From JABCPE02 sp963506915 (lineage in GTDB: Bacteria; Bacteroidota; Bacteroidia; Flavobacteriales; Weeksellaceae): 64,000 nt of DNA. The stretch spans positions 34,303-98,302 of the forward strand of contig CAUORE010000002.1 in the NCBI GenBank assembly GCA_963506915.1, in the 5' to 3' direction. The position numbers and the translations under genes were made by a program. The notes under the pieces are model-generated. The model made no database searches. It was not told the DNA's origin and worked only from the letters and a program-made list of their open reading frames with translations. Below, one piece after another: positions 43,353-52,192 of the stretch (position 1 is the first letter of the stretch; each line of letters opens with the position of its first letter).

Positions 43353-44615
43353 ATGCTTAGTCTTGATTCTTTTAATGAAGAAATAAACAAAATCACTGGA
43401 GATTTCACAAAAAAGAAAATCCTCCTCGCGGTGAGTGGAGGTGCTGATTCTATGGTGATGCTCGACCTTTTCCGAAAGAGAAGTGCAGAGCAATCGGACT
43501 TTATGATTTCGGCGGCGCATATCAACTACAAGCTGCGCGGTGAAGACTCTGATTTAGACCAAAAAATAGTTGAAGACTACTGCGAAAAACATGAAATTCC
43601 GCTGTTTATCTATTCCGTTTCAGAAAAGGACAACAAGCCCGAAAACGGCTCTATACAGCTCTGGGCGAGAGAGCTGAGATACCATTTTTTTCATAAAATC
43701 TGCGAAGAAAACGGCATTGATTTTATAGCGACAGCCCACCATCTGAATGACCAGCTGGAAACCTTTTTCATCAACCTGATGCGTGGAAGCGGACTGAAAG
43801 GACTGAGCGGCATCCCAGCAAACGAAAACAAAATTCTGCGTCCGCTTTTGGCTTTCACAAAGGAGGAAATATATGATTTTGCAGAGAAAAATTCCGTGCC
43901 TTTCCGTGAGGATATTTCTAACAAAAAAAATGATTATCTGAGAAACAAAATCAGAAACCTCATCGTTCCAGAGCTGGTAAATGCAGATTCTAATTTTATT
44001 CAAAATTTTAGCAAAAGCCTCGATATAATCCAGCAAAGCAGTGATTTTATCAAACAAAAAGCAGAAAAATTCATCGCTGAAAACGGAACTAAAACGGGCA
44101 ATTATCTGAGTTTCAACAAAGAAAAACTATCTGAAACACAGGATATAATGAAATTTGAAATTCTGAATAAATTCGGATTCGGCAGCGAAACAGAAATTCA
44201 AAAAATATTTTCAGCCGAGACAGGAAAAATGTTTTTCAGCAAAGATTTTTCGCTGAAAATAGATTACACAAACATCATTATCAGCCCTAAAAACGAAGAA
44301 AAAGAAAACGAATTTCCCACCGAAATCAGTTTCTCCGAAACGGAAAAATTCTACAAAATAGAGGATTTCAGAATCCAAAATTCTAAACCTTGGATTTTCA
44401 ATAAGGAGAAGGTTTTTCCTCCCTTTGAGCTGAGAAAACCCAAAGAAGGAGACATTTTTCAACCGAAAGGAATGTTTGGAAAAAAGAAAATATCCAAATT
44501 CCTAAAAGATGAAAAAATATCCAGCCTTGACCGCGAAAAAATCGGCATCCTCTGCGATAGTAAAGGGCAGATTTTAGGCGTGTTTCCTCTGCGGCAGGAC
44601 GGGAGATTTATGTGA
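43353..44615 (+). CDS. tilS: tRNA(Ile)-lysidine synthetase TilS
   Basis: 420 residues. PP-loop SGGADS at 28-33; THHLNDQLETFFINLMRGSG-like helix near 128-147 (here TAHHLND). The C-terminal TilS domains are present, including FELRKPKEGDIFQPKGM and FLKDEKISSLDREKIGIL near the end. Converts cytidine 34 of tRNA-Ile(CAU) to lysidine. Convergent with the endonuclease-family gene, 3 bases between stops. Confidence 0.94.
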   Translation: MLSLDSFNEEINKITGDFTKKKILLAVSGGADSMVMLDLFRKRSAEQSDFMISAAHINYKLRGEDSDLDQKIVEDYCEKHEIPLFIYSVSEKDNKPENGSIQLWARELRYHFFHKICEENGIDFIATAHHLNDQLETFFINLMRGSGLKGLSGIPANENKILRPLLAFTKEEIYDFAEKNSVPFREDISNKKNDYLRNKIRNLIVPELVNADSNFIQNFSKSLDIIQQSSDFIKQKAEKFIAENGTKTGNYLSFNKEKLSETQDIMKFEILNKFGFGSETEIQKIFSAETGKMFFSKDFSLKIDYTNIIISPKNEEKENEFPTEISFSETEKFYKIEDFRIQNSKPWIFNKEKVFPPFELRKPKEGDIFQPKGMFGKKKISKFLKDEKISSLDREKIGILCDSKGQILGVFPLRQDGRFM

Positions 44616-44618
44616 TGC

Positions 44619-45803
44619 TTATTTAGCATCTTTCTGCAAAATAGTGAATACAGGGAAATGGTCGCTGTAGCCTCCTGTAAACTTGTCTCCATCCCAAGAG
44701 CGGAAAGGGTAACCTTTGTAATTTCCTTGCTTGTTAATAAGGTAAGCAGGGGCATAGACTTCGGTTCTGTAAACGGTGTATTCCTCGGCAGAAGAACCAG
44801 AAACTAGATTTTTAGAATAAATAATCTGGTCAAAAAGATTGGGAGCATCTCGGTAGGCTAAACTCGCTACGCCTTTTTTGTACATTTTGTACATCGGGTT
44901 GAAATACGGATATTCCTCGTTCAGTTCTTTTTCATCTCCTACAGCTTTCAGATGATTTTTAAAACTTGGACTGATAGGATCATCATTAAAGTCTCCCATC
45001 GCGATGAGTTTGATATTTGGGTTTTTCTCTCGCAGGGCGTCCATTTCTTGTTTCAGCAGGGCAGCAGCGGCATTACGCTTCGGCATGGATACGGCTTCTC
45101 CTCCTCTTCTTGACGGCCAGTGATTCACGAAGAAAGCCACTTTTTCTCCATCCAAAATCCCAGAAACCACCAGCAAATCCCTTGTGTATTCTCTTTTCCC
45201 ATCTTCACGGAAAAGCACAAGTTCTTTTTTATAAGAATTGGTCACGGTAAATCTTTTCTTCTGATAAATCAGCGCAACATCTATCCCACGCGCATCAAAG
45301 GAATTATAATGCACCACGCCATAGTCATACTTTTTCAGGGCGTCCTGCTGAGTCAGCGCCTCCACCACTTGGCGGTTTTCCACCTCCACAAGTCCCACCA
45401 CTGCGGGTGCAGTTTTAGTGTATTTAAAACCGATTTCAGAGATTACCTGCGCGATGTTTTTCAGCTTTTGCTGGTAAATGTTATAAGTGTAATTTTTATT
45501 GCTTTTAGGCGTAAAATCATCCGAAAGCACTTGTTTTCTCACTACTTTTTGTCCTTTTATTCGGTCATAATCCCACGGCCCTTTGTAATCTTTGGTAATT
45601 TCTAAATATTTCAAAGAATCCAAAGGCACGCTTCTATGGAAATTGACATGATGAGCAGGAAGTGTCGCATCTATATAATCCACAGATTTCACGGTGTCCC
45701 AGAGGTTTTCCACATTATAGAATCCCACTGCGGCGGTTCTTTTCATCTGGGCATTATAAAACAAACCAAAAACACAAAAAATAACGATAAATACTTGTCT
45801 CAT
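44619..45803 (-). CDS. Secreted endonuclease/exonuclease/phosphatase family protein
   Basis: 394 residues with a signal peptide (MRQVFIVIFCVFGLFYNAQ). The EEP active-site set is readable: VGFYNVENLWDT (about 26-37), VVGLVEVENRQ (metal-binding Glu), FVNHWPSRRGGE (catalytic His), AMGDFNDDP (Asp, Asn) and YSDHFPVF (Asp-His pair near the C-terminus). A periplasmic or extracellular phosphodiesterase acting on nucleic acid or phospholipid-like substrates. Divergent from a TonB receptor/DUF5689 pair, an arrangement hinting at joint uptake of released nucleotides or phosphate. Confidence 0.88.
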   Translation of the reverse strand: MRQVFIVIFCVFGLFYNAQMKRTAAVGFYNVENLWDTVKSVDYIDATLPAHHVNFHRSVPLDSLKYLEITKDYKGPWDYDRIKGQKVVRKQVLSDDFTPKSNKNYTYNIYQQKLKNIAQVISEIGFKYTKTAPAVVGLVEVENRQVVEALTQQDALKKYDYGVVHYNSFDARGIDVALIYQKKRFTVTNSYKKELVLFREDGKREYTRDLLVVSGILDGEKVAFFVNHWPSRRGGEAVSMPKRNAAAALLKQEMDALREKNPNIKLIAMGDFNDDPISPSFKNHLKAVGDEKELNEEYPYFNPMYKMYKKGVASLAYRDAPNLFDQIIYSKNLVSGSSAEEYTVYRTEVYAPAYLINKQGNYKGYPFRSWDGDKFTGGYSDHFPVFTILQKDAK

Positions 45804-45917
45804 GATAACTTATCTTTGTTAAAAGCCGATAAATTTAGATTTTTCTTTTCATTCGGGAAAAGAAATTGATATGATTTATTTCATATCGTTATATTCGTTT
45901 TAATTAAACTTTAAGTC

Positions 45918-45925
45918 TATTTTTG
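45918..45925 (+). promoter_or_regulatory. -7 box of the TonB receptor gene
   Basis: TAttTTTG 27 bases before the ATG at 45953. Confidence 0.5.
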
Positions 45926-45952
45926 TTAAAACTTGTTAAATTAGATTAGAAA

Positions 45953-48709
45953 ATGTTTAAAAAATCTGTCTTGATTTGCGGTTTTACAGTTGCTGCAATG
46001 CACTTCTGTAACGCACAAACCACGGTTTACGCTTATATAAAAGATGAGAAAGGCAAGCCTGTGGAACGAGCTGAAGTAGACATGAAAGGCTCGGAGGAGA
46101 ATATGATTGCAGACAAAATCGGGTATTTCCAGTTTGTAGATTTGAAACCTGGTAATTATCAGATAGTTGTCTTTAAAAACAATTACGAAACCAAAACCAT
46201 TGATTTCAGTGTGCAGGAAGGAGAAAAAAGAAAGGATTTGGGCGTTATTGTCTTAAATTCAGTTCTTTACAACTCTACCGAACAAGGTTTCACTCTACTG
46301 GACAGCGATAGTGACAATGATGATGACAACAGCTCACTTCAGACCACTGTGGGACTGCTGCAGTCTTCACAGGATATTTTCAACAGAATCGCAGGATATG
46401 ATTTGGGAATCTACTGGTTCCGCCCGAGAGGTCTGGACAGCAGGTCTGGCGAAATGATGTTCAACGGCGTATCCATGTCAAAACAAAACAATGGAAATAT
46501 AGACTTCAGCAGCTGGGGAGGACTGAACGAGATTACGCGTTATCCAGAGGTTGCTGCCAATCATTCGCCATCTGAATACGCTTTCGGAGGGGTTAGCTCT
46601 GTAATTTATAAAAACACAAAGGCGAGCGAATACAGAAAAGGAAGCCAGCTAACCTACTCCCTTACGAATAGAAACTATCGCCACAGGCTCTCTTACCGAT
46701 ATACTTCGGGAATGAACAAAAACGGCTGGGCTTTCGCAGGGATGGTCAGCCGAAGATGGGCAAAAGAAGGCATACAAGAAGGAACATTCTATGATTCCTA
46801 TGCTGCATATTTAGGGGTGGAAAAAAAATTCAATGACAAACACACCCTCACACTCAATATGGTAGGAAATCCATATAGAAGGGCTACATCCAGCCCTAAC
46901 ACGCAGGAAGTCTATGACTACAAAGGAATCTACTACAACTCCTACTGGGGATGGCAGGATGGCGAAAAAAGAAGCGAGAGAGTAAAACGAGGTTTTCAGC
47001 CTATTTTCCAGCTAACGGATTATTGGAAAATCAATAAGAAAACAGAACTTTGGACAACGCTTTCTTATCAGTTTGGGAAGACTAAATCTTCGCGATTAGA
47101 TTGGTACAAAGCCCAAAACCCTTCGCCTACTTATTATAGAAACCTGCCAAGTTATTACCTTGGAAAAGCAGAATATGATGATGTTCTTCAAAACTGGATA
47201 AATGACAATCTTTCTGTATCACAGATAGACTGGAACAGGTTTTATCATGCTAACCTCAGCAACAAAGGGCGGTCAATATTCTATCTAGTAGATGATGTGA
47301 ATGATGACAAAATCTGGAATGTTTCCACGCATTTTACGCACAACTTTAATGATCAGACAAGATTTATCCTAAATGTTTCTTATCAAAACTACAAGTCTGA
47401 CCAATACCGTGAAATAAAAGACCTGTTGGGTGGGCAGTATGCTCTGAACGAAGACCCTTACAAGAAAAGCGGAAGCGGAAAATATGATGAGCACGAAACA
47501 GATGCCTACAAGGGTGTAGGTGATAAAATAAGCTACGACTACACTTTCGGAAGACAGGAAGTAAAAGTAAATCCAGCACTGAAATTTTCCACAGGCAAGT
47601 TTGATGTTTTGGTGGCAGGACAGTTCAGCTATTCTACTTCGTACCGAGATGGTAAATTCCAGCATTATCTGTATCCAGATTCTTATGGGAGAAGCAAAGA
47701 TTATGAATTTACCAATTTTGGGCTAAAAGGACAGGTTGTCTATAAAATCAATGGACGAAACTTCTTGGTTTATAACGGAACAGCCTATTCCCAAGCGCCT
47801 TTCATGGAAGATTTATTCTTTAATCCAAGGGTAAATTCATCTGTAGTGGAAGGTATGAGAAGTATGTTTATCAATGCTAATGACCTCAGCTATGTGCTTT
47901 CTACGCCTTTCGTAAAAGCAAGGTTGAGCGGATATATCATCAACACTGAAAACGAAACCAATGTTCAGCGCTTCTTTGCTGATGGGTCAGTTTTACAAGG
48001 TGTAACTAATGGCGCTTTCTTCACACAGGTGATGAAGGATATGAAACGACAAAACCGAGGACTGGAACTTGGATTGGAAGTAAAAGTAACTTCTACGCTC
48101 TCTCTACAAGGGCTGGCAAGCTACGGTGAATATGTTTATAATAACAATCCTAAATTATATTTCAGTTCCGATGCTGTGGGCGCTTCTGGAGGAACTACTT
48201 ATACCTACATAGGGGATGCCTATATCAAAAACTACAGACAAGGAGGAACGCCTCAGACTGCGTTCTCTCTAGGATTTAGATATAATAACCCTAAATACTG
48301 GTGGGTAGGAGCGAACTGGAACTATTTTGATAATTCTTATTTAGACCCTGCGGCACTTATCAGAACCCAATATTTCATCACAAATCCTTCTACGGGAGCT
48401 CCATACCCAGGGCTTGATGAAGCGGAACTAAGAAGAGTTCTTCAGCAGAAACAACTGCCATCTGCATTCTTTGTCAATGTAAATGCAGGAAAATCTTGGC
48501 TCTTTGGTAAATATTATCTGATGGTTTCGGCTTCGGTGAATAATCTGCTGAACAACAAGAGTTACATCACAGGCGGATTCGAGCAGACCCGAAAAGCTTC
48601 TTACAGAGATTTTGCAGCGGATTTTGACAAACAATATCCTCCTTTTGCACCTAAATATTGGTATGCACAAGGAAGGTCTTATTTCATAAATATTCAGTTT
48701 AGATTTTAA
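45953..48709 (+). CDS. TonB-dependent receptor with carboxypeptidase-regulatory-like N-domain
   Basis: 918 residues. Signal peptide to about residue 22, then a carboxypeptidase-D-like domain (about 25-100, KDEKGKPVERAEVDMKGSEE), an acidic linker (DSDSDNDDD), the plug (GIYWFRPRGLDSR, about 155-250) and a large beta barrel ending in the aromatic-terminal IQFRF. Energised uptake of a large or scarce ligand across the outer membrane. Paired with the DUF5689 lipoprotein gene 28 bases downstream, not with a SusD gene, so the ligand is unlikely to be a simple glycan. Confidence 0.93.
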   Translation: MFKKSVLICGFTVAAMHFCNAQTTVYAYIKDEKGKPVERAEVDMKGSEENMIADKIGYFQFVDLKPGNYQIVVFKNNYETKTIDFSVQEGEKRKDLGVIVLNSVLYNSTEQGFTLLDSDSDNDDDNSSLQTTVGLLQSSQDIFNRIAGYDLGIYWFRPRGLDSRSGEMMFNGVSMSKQNNGNIDFSSWGGLNEITRYPEVAANHSPSEYAFGGVSSVIYKNTKASEYRKGSQLTYSLTNRNYRHRLSYRYTSGMNKNGWAFAGMVSRRWAKEGIQEGTFYDSYAAYLGVEKKFNDKHTLTLNMVGNPYRRATSSPNTQEVYDYKGIYYNSYWGWQDGEKRSERVKRGFQPIFQLTDYWKINKKTELWTTLSYQFGKTKSSRLDWYKAQNPSPTYYRNLPSYYLGKAEYDDVLQNWINDNLSVSQIDWNRFYHANLSNKGRSIFYLVDDVNDDKIWNVSTHFTHNFNDQTRFILNVSYQNYKSDQYREIKDLLGGQYALNEDPYKKSGSGKYDEHETDAYKGVGDKISYDYTFGRQEVKVNPALKFSTGKFDVLVAGQFSYSTSYRDGKFQHYLYPDSYGRSKDYEFTNFGLKGQVVYKINGRNFLVYNGTAYSQAPFMEDLFFNPRVNSSVVEGMRSMFINANDLSYVLSTPFVKARLSGYIINTENETNVQRFFADGSVLQGVTNGAFFTQVMKDMKRQNRGLELGLEVKVTSTLSLQGLASYGEYVYNNNPKLYFSSDAVGASGGTTYTYIGDAYIKNYRQGGTPQTAFSLGFRYNNPKYWWVGANWNYFDNSYLDPAALIRTQYFITNPSTGAPYPGLDEAELRRVLQQKQLPSAFFVNVNAGKSWLFGKYYLMVSASVNNLLNNKSYITGGFEQTRKASYRDFAADFDKQYPPFAPKYWYAQGRSYFINIQFRF

Positions 48710-48737
48710 TTAGTAATTCTTAAAAAAATATATAAAA

Positions 48738-50135
48738 ATGAAAAGAGTATATCTAAAACAGGTTGTAGGAGCTTTATTGCTATTCGGAATTACCACTTCC
48801 TGCGTAAGAAAAGATGACTGGAGCGTTCCAGATATTACATGTACCAATAAATTTGGGGATACTAACACTACTATGGCAGCCTTTGCGGCATTGGCTCCGA
48901 GTAATGGCAGAGCCCTGACTATCACTGATGACCAAATCTTTGATGGATATGTGGTTTCTTCCGATGAAAAGGGCAATTTCTACAAAACGATTGTTTTCCA
49001 AGACAAACCAGAAAACCCTACTGTAGGACTTCAGATAGAAATTGAAAAAACAAACAGCTATACTGATTTTCCTGTGGGAACTCATATCAGAATCAATGCA
49101 AAAGGCTTGATTTTAAGAGTAGACAAAGGTGTAACGAAATTAGGTGTCACAGATGCTCAATATGCCGTTGGAAAAATCCCTTCTTCTTCCCTTGGAAATC
49201 ACCTTTCTATCGTATGTAATAACGGAAGAGCGGACATTGCGAACCTTGTTCCTTTGGCTTTGGCTAATTTAGATGAAGCTAAACAAGCTCAGCACATCAA
49301 TAAACTGGTAACTGTTCCAAATGTGCAGTTTGCAGACAGCGAAATTTTAGTTCCTAATGGGCCTAAAACTTATGTGGATGTTTCTTCTAATGCTGATACT
49401 AACAGAGAGTTAGTAGATGCAAGCGGAAAAACAGCTATCTTGAGAACATCTAAATTTGCTGACTTTGGAAAAGACAAACTTCCTACTGGGAAGGGAAGTA
49501 TCACCTTCGTGGTAAGTAAATACAACACCACTTATCAAATGCTGATAAGAAACACTAGCGATGTGAATTTCACACAGGAAAGGGCAGACACTGCTCCTGC
49601 AAAAGGTGGAACAACCATCGTTTATGCTGGTGCGGGAACTACTGAAAATTTCGAATCTTATAATACAGGAGCTTCTTCTGAGGCGTTGCCTAAATATATC
49701 AACGACCCTGTATTAGGGAATAGATATTGGAGAGTATCCAGCCATTCTGGAAACAAATACCTTAACCTTGGTTTTGGTGCTACAGGCCCTAAGCCAGAAT
49801 CTAAAACGATGTTCATCGTGCCTGTCAATTTCTCCAATATGACTAAATTCTCCTTTGATTCTAAAGATGGACACTATAACGGGAATGTTCTGAAAGTCTA
49901 CTATTCCACAGACTATCAGCCTTCTGGAAATATCCTAAATGCCACACTGACAGACATCACCAGCGCATTTACTATTTCTTCTAACAATACTAATTATCCT
50001 GCAAACTTCACCAATAGTGGACACTGGATGAAGCCTTCCACGCTTACAGGAAATGGATTTATCATCTTTGAATATCACGGAGGCGGAACCCTGCCAACTA
50101 CGACTATTCAGATAGATAATATCAAAGTAGAATAA
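48738..50135 (+). CDS. DUF5689-domain lipoprotein
   Basis: 465 residues, lipoprotein signal with Cys near residue 21 (GITTSCVRK). The N-terminal DUF5689 region (about 40-265) contains FDGYVVSSDEKGNFYKTIVF and VGTHIRINAKGLILRVDKG, resembling OB-fold domains. The second half carries a jelly-roll-like domain (ENFESYNTGASSEALPKY, WRVSSHSGNKYLNL, SFDSKDGHYNGNVLKVYYS). Surface-exposed partner of the upstream TonB receptor; the binding target is unknown. Confidence 0.88.
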   Translation: MKRVYLKQVVGALLLFGITTSCVRKDDWSVPDITCTNKFGDTNTTMAAFAALAPSNGRALTITDDQIFDGYVVSSDEKGNFYKTIVFQDKPENPTVGLQIEIEKTNSYTDFPVGTHIRINAKGLILRVDKGVTKLGVTDAQYAVGKIPSSSLGNHLSIVCNNGRADIANLVPLALANLDEAKQAQHINKLVTVPNVQFADSEILVPNGPKTYVDVSSNADTNRELVDASGKTAILRTSKFADFGKDKLPTGKGSITFVVSKYNTTYQMLIRNTSDVNFTQERADTAPAKGGTTIVYAGAGTTENFESYNTGASSEALPKYINDPVLGNRYWRVSSHSGNKYLNLGFGATGPKPESKTMFIVPVNFSNMTKFSFDSKDGHYNGNVLKVYYSTDYQPSGNILNATLTDITSAFTISSNNTNYPANFTNSGHWMKPSTLTGNGFIIFEYHGGGTLPTTTIQIDNIKVE

Positions 50136-50150
50136 AAAACACCATTAAAT

Positions 50151-50178
50151 AAAAAACCGCTTAAAAAAGCGGTTTTTT
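50151..50178. terminator. Bidirectional terminator between the DUF5689 and aldehyde dehydrogenase genes
   Basis: Perfect 12-bp stem AAAAAACCGCTT / AAGCGGTTTTTT with a 4-base loop. Works in both directions between convergent genes. Confidence 0.92.
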
Positions 50179-50199
50179 CATTTTTATTTAAAAGTAAAA

Positions 50200-51498
50200 T
50201 TATTTCACTTCACCGAAAACACTCTTGGTTACACAGAACTCCTTCAAGGTTTTCAAAGAAAGTTCCAGCCCGTATCCAGAGTTTTTCGTTCCTCCAAATG
50301 GGAAACGAGGGTCAGAAGTCATCAATTTGTTCAAAGAAACTGTTCCTGACTCCAGATTTTCTGCAAAGAAATAAGCTCTCTCTTTACTTGCTGTCCAAAC
50401 AGAATTTCCTAGACCGAAGTTAGTATTATTCGCTATTTTCAAAATTTCTTCGTCATCTTTTGCTGAAATTACCATTCCTAACGGCCCGAAAAGCTCTTCA
50501 TCAATCATCGGATTGTCTAGGTTCATCTTAATAAGCCCTGGTTTAAATGAAATATCATCCACTCTCTCCAGCGGAATTATAACCTCTGCTCCATGTTCCA
50601 AAGCCTTTTCATACTGCTGCTGAAGCTCATCGGCAAAGGATTTTGAAGCCAGCCCGCTTAGTTCTGTTTTATCATCGAATGGGTCGCCCAATTCGTATTT
50701 TTGGTATTCTGCTTTTAGTTTTTCCAAAAATTCGGCATAGATACTTTCTTGGATAATGAATCTTTTTGCTGAGGTACACGCCTGTCCACAATTTCTCAGC
50801 CTTGCCGCTGCACCCTGCTTCGCTGTCTTATCTAAATCTGTATCATCTAAAACGATAAAAGCATCGTTCCCACCTAATTCCAACAATGATTTTTTAATAT
50901 TCGCTCCTGCAAGAGATGCTATTTTTCTTCCCGTTGTCTCACTTCCTGTAAGGCTCACTCCTTTCACCAGCGGATTTGTTATAAGCTTCTCTATATCAGC
51001 ATATGAATACTCTATATTCTGCAAAATCCCTTCTGGAAAGCCTGATTTTTTAAATAGTTCTTCTATGGCTCTTCCCGAACCTTTGCAGATAGATGCATGC
51101 TTCAGAAGGACAACATTTCCTGCCAAAATAGTCGGCACAGCAAAACGAAGCGCCTGCCAGAAAGGGAAATTCCATGGCATAATTCCTAGAATAACTCCCA
51201 TTGGCTGGTAATAAACCTCACTTGCAGAAAGTTCGGTTTCTACAATCTCTGGTTTTAGGACATTTTCCGCAGCTACATAATAGTCGGTCATCAGTGCACA
51301 TTTCTTCACCTCTCCTCTGGATTGTGAAATAGGTTTGTGCATTTCTCGCGTAATCATTTGGCTGTATTCCTCATGATTTTCAAGAATATTTTTAGATAAA
51401 TTCTTTAGTAATTCTTGTCTTTTCTCAAAACTTACCTCTCGCCATTCTTTTTGCGCTTGAACAGCAAGATTTAGTTTTTGTTGAAGTTCTATATTCAT
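50200..51498 (-). CDS. Aldehyde dehydrogenase family protein (GabD/succinate-semialdehyde-type)
   Basis: 432 residues, somewhat shorter than the usual 455-480. Catalytic Cys241 in NCGQACTSAKR and general base E207 in LELGGNDAFI are present, with the NAD(P)-binding PWNFPFWQ at 108-115 and GSETTG at 185-190. Closest in layout to NAD(P)-dependent succinate-semialdehyde dehydrogenases, but the substrate cannot be fixed. Last gene of the ricT-gldH-pbp1A-folE operon (15 bases after folE). Confidence 0.9.
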   Translation of the reverse strand: MNIELQQKLNLAVQAQKEWREVSFEKRQELLKNLSKNILENHEEYSQMITREMHKPISQSRGEVKKCALMTDYYVAAENVLKPEIVETELSASEVYYQPMGVILGIMPWNFPFWQALRFAVPTILAGNVVLLKHASICKGSGRAIEELFKKSGFPEGILQNIEYSYADIEKLITNPLVKGVSLTGSETTGRKIASLAGANIKKSLLELGGNDAFIVLDDTDLDKTAKQGAAARLRNCGQACTSAKRFIIQESIYAEFLEKLKAEYQKYELGDPFDDKTELSGLASKSFADELQQQYEKALEHGAEVIIPLERVDDISFKPGLIKMNLDNPMIDEELFGPLGMVISAKDDEEILKIANNTNFGLGNSVWTASKERAYFFAENLESGTVSLNKLMTSDPRFPFGGTKNSGYGLELSLKTLKEFCVTKSVFGEVK

Positions 51499-51513
51499 TT
51501 TCGTATTTTAATT

Positions 51514-52179
51514 TTAGTCAAGTTTCGTATGGCTTCCCACATAGTGCAGGAATTCTTTCCTTGTTGTAGGATTTTTTCTAAATAGTCCGCTGAGTTCAGC
51601 TGTGATGGTGCTGCTCGCGGTGTCTTTTATCCCTCTACAATTTACACAAAGATGTTTAGCATCTATGATACACGCCACATCTTCTGTTCCGAGAGCCTCT
51701 TTCATCGCTTGGACAATCTGCATTGTCAATCGCTCCTGAACCTGTGGACGGCTAGCATAGTAATTCACAATTCTATTGATTTTAGACAATCCTATAACCT
51801 CTCCATTAGAAATGTAGGCCACATGAGCTCTTCCGATGATAGGCAAAAAGTGATGTTCGCAGAAAGAATATACCGTGATATCTTTTTCTACAAGCATCTG
51901 GCGGTATCTGTATTGATTTTTAAAGGTAGAAATCCCTGGTTTGTTTTCAGGAAGAAGCCCGCCGAAAATCTCATTTACATACATCTTTGCGACTCTTTTT
52001 GGAGAGTCTTTCAAGCTGTCATCTGTCATATCCAGCCCAAGGGTATACATAATCCCTCCAAAAAGTTTTTCTATCTTTTCTATCTTTTCATCAGGTGAAA
52101 GCAGAAAAGCATCTTTACGAAGAGGCGTATGTTCCTTACCTGTAAAAAAATCATCTTCTATATCTGAGAAATCTGTCAT
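51514..52179 (-). CDS. folE: GTP cyclohydrolase I
   Basis: 221 residues. First step of tetrahydrofolate synthesis, converting GTP to dihydroneopterin triphosphate. The zinc ligands C107 and H110 (CEHHF) and C178 (HLCVNCRG) and the QVQERLTMQI block are intact. Cytosolic homodecamer in the family. Connects to pabB/pabC on the left of the window in the same pathway. 13 bases after the pbp1A stop. Confidence 0.96.
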   Translation of the reverse strand: MTDFSDIEDDFFTGKEHTPLRKDAFLLSPDEKIEKIEKLFGGIMYTLGLDMTDDSLKDSPKRVAKMYVNEIFGGLLPENKPGISTFKNQYRYRQMLVEKDITVYSFCEHHFLPIIGRAHVAYISNGEVIGLSKINRIVNYYASRPQVQERLTMQIVQAMKEALGTEDVACIIDAKHLCVNCRGIKDTASSTITAELSGLFRKNPTTRKEFLHYVGSHTKLD

Positions 52180-52192
52180 TTCTATTTTATTT

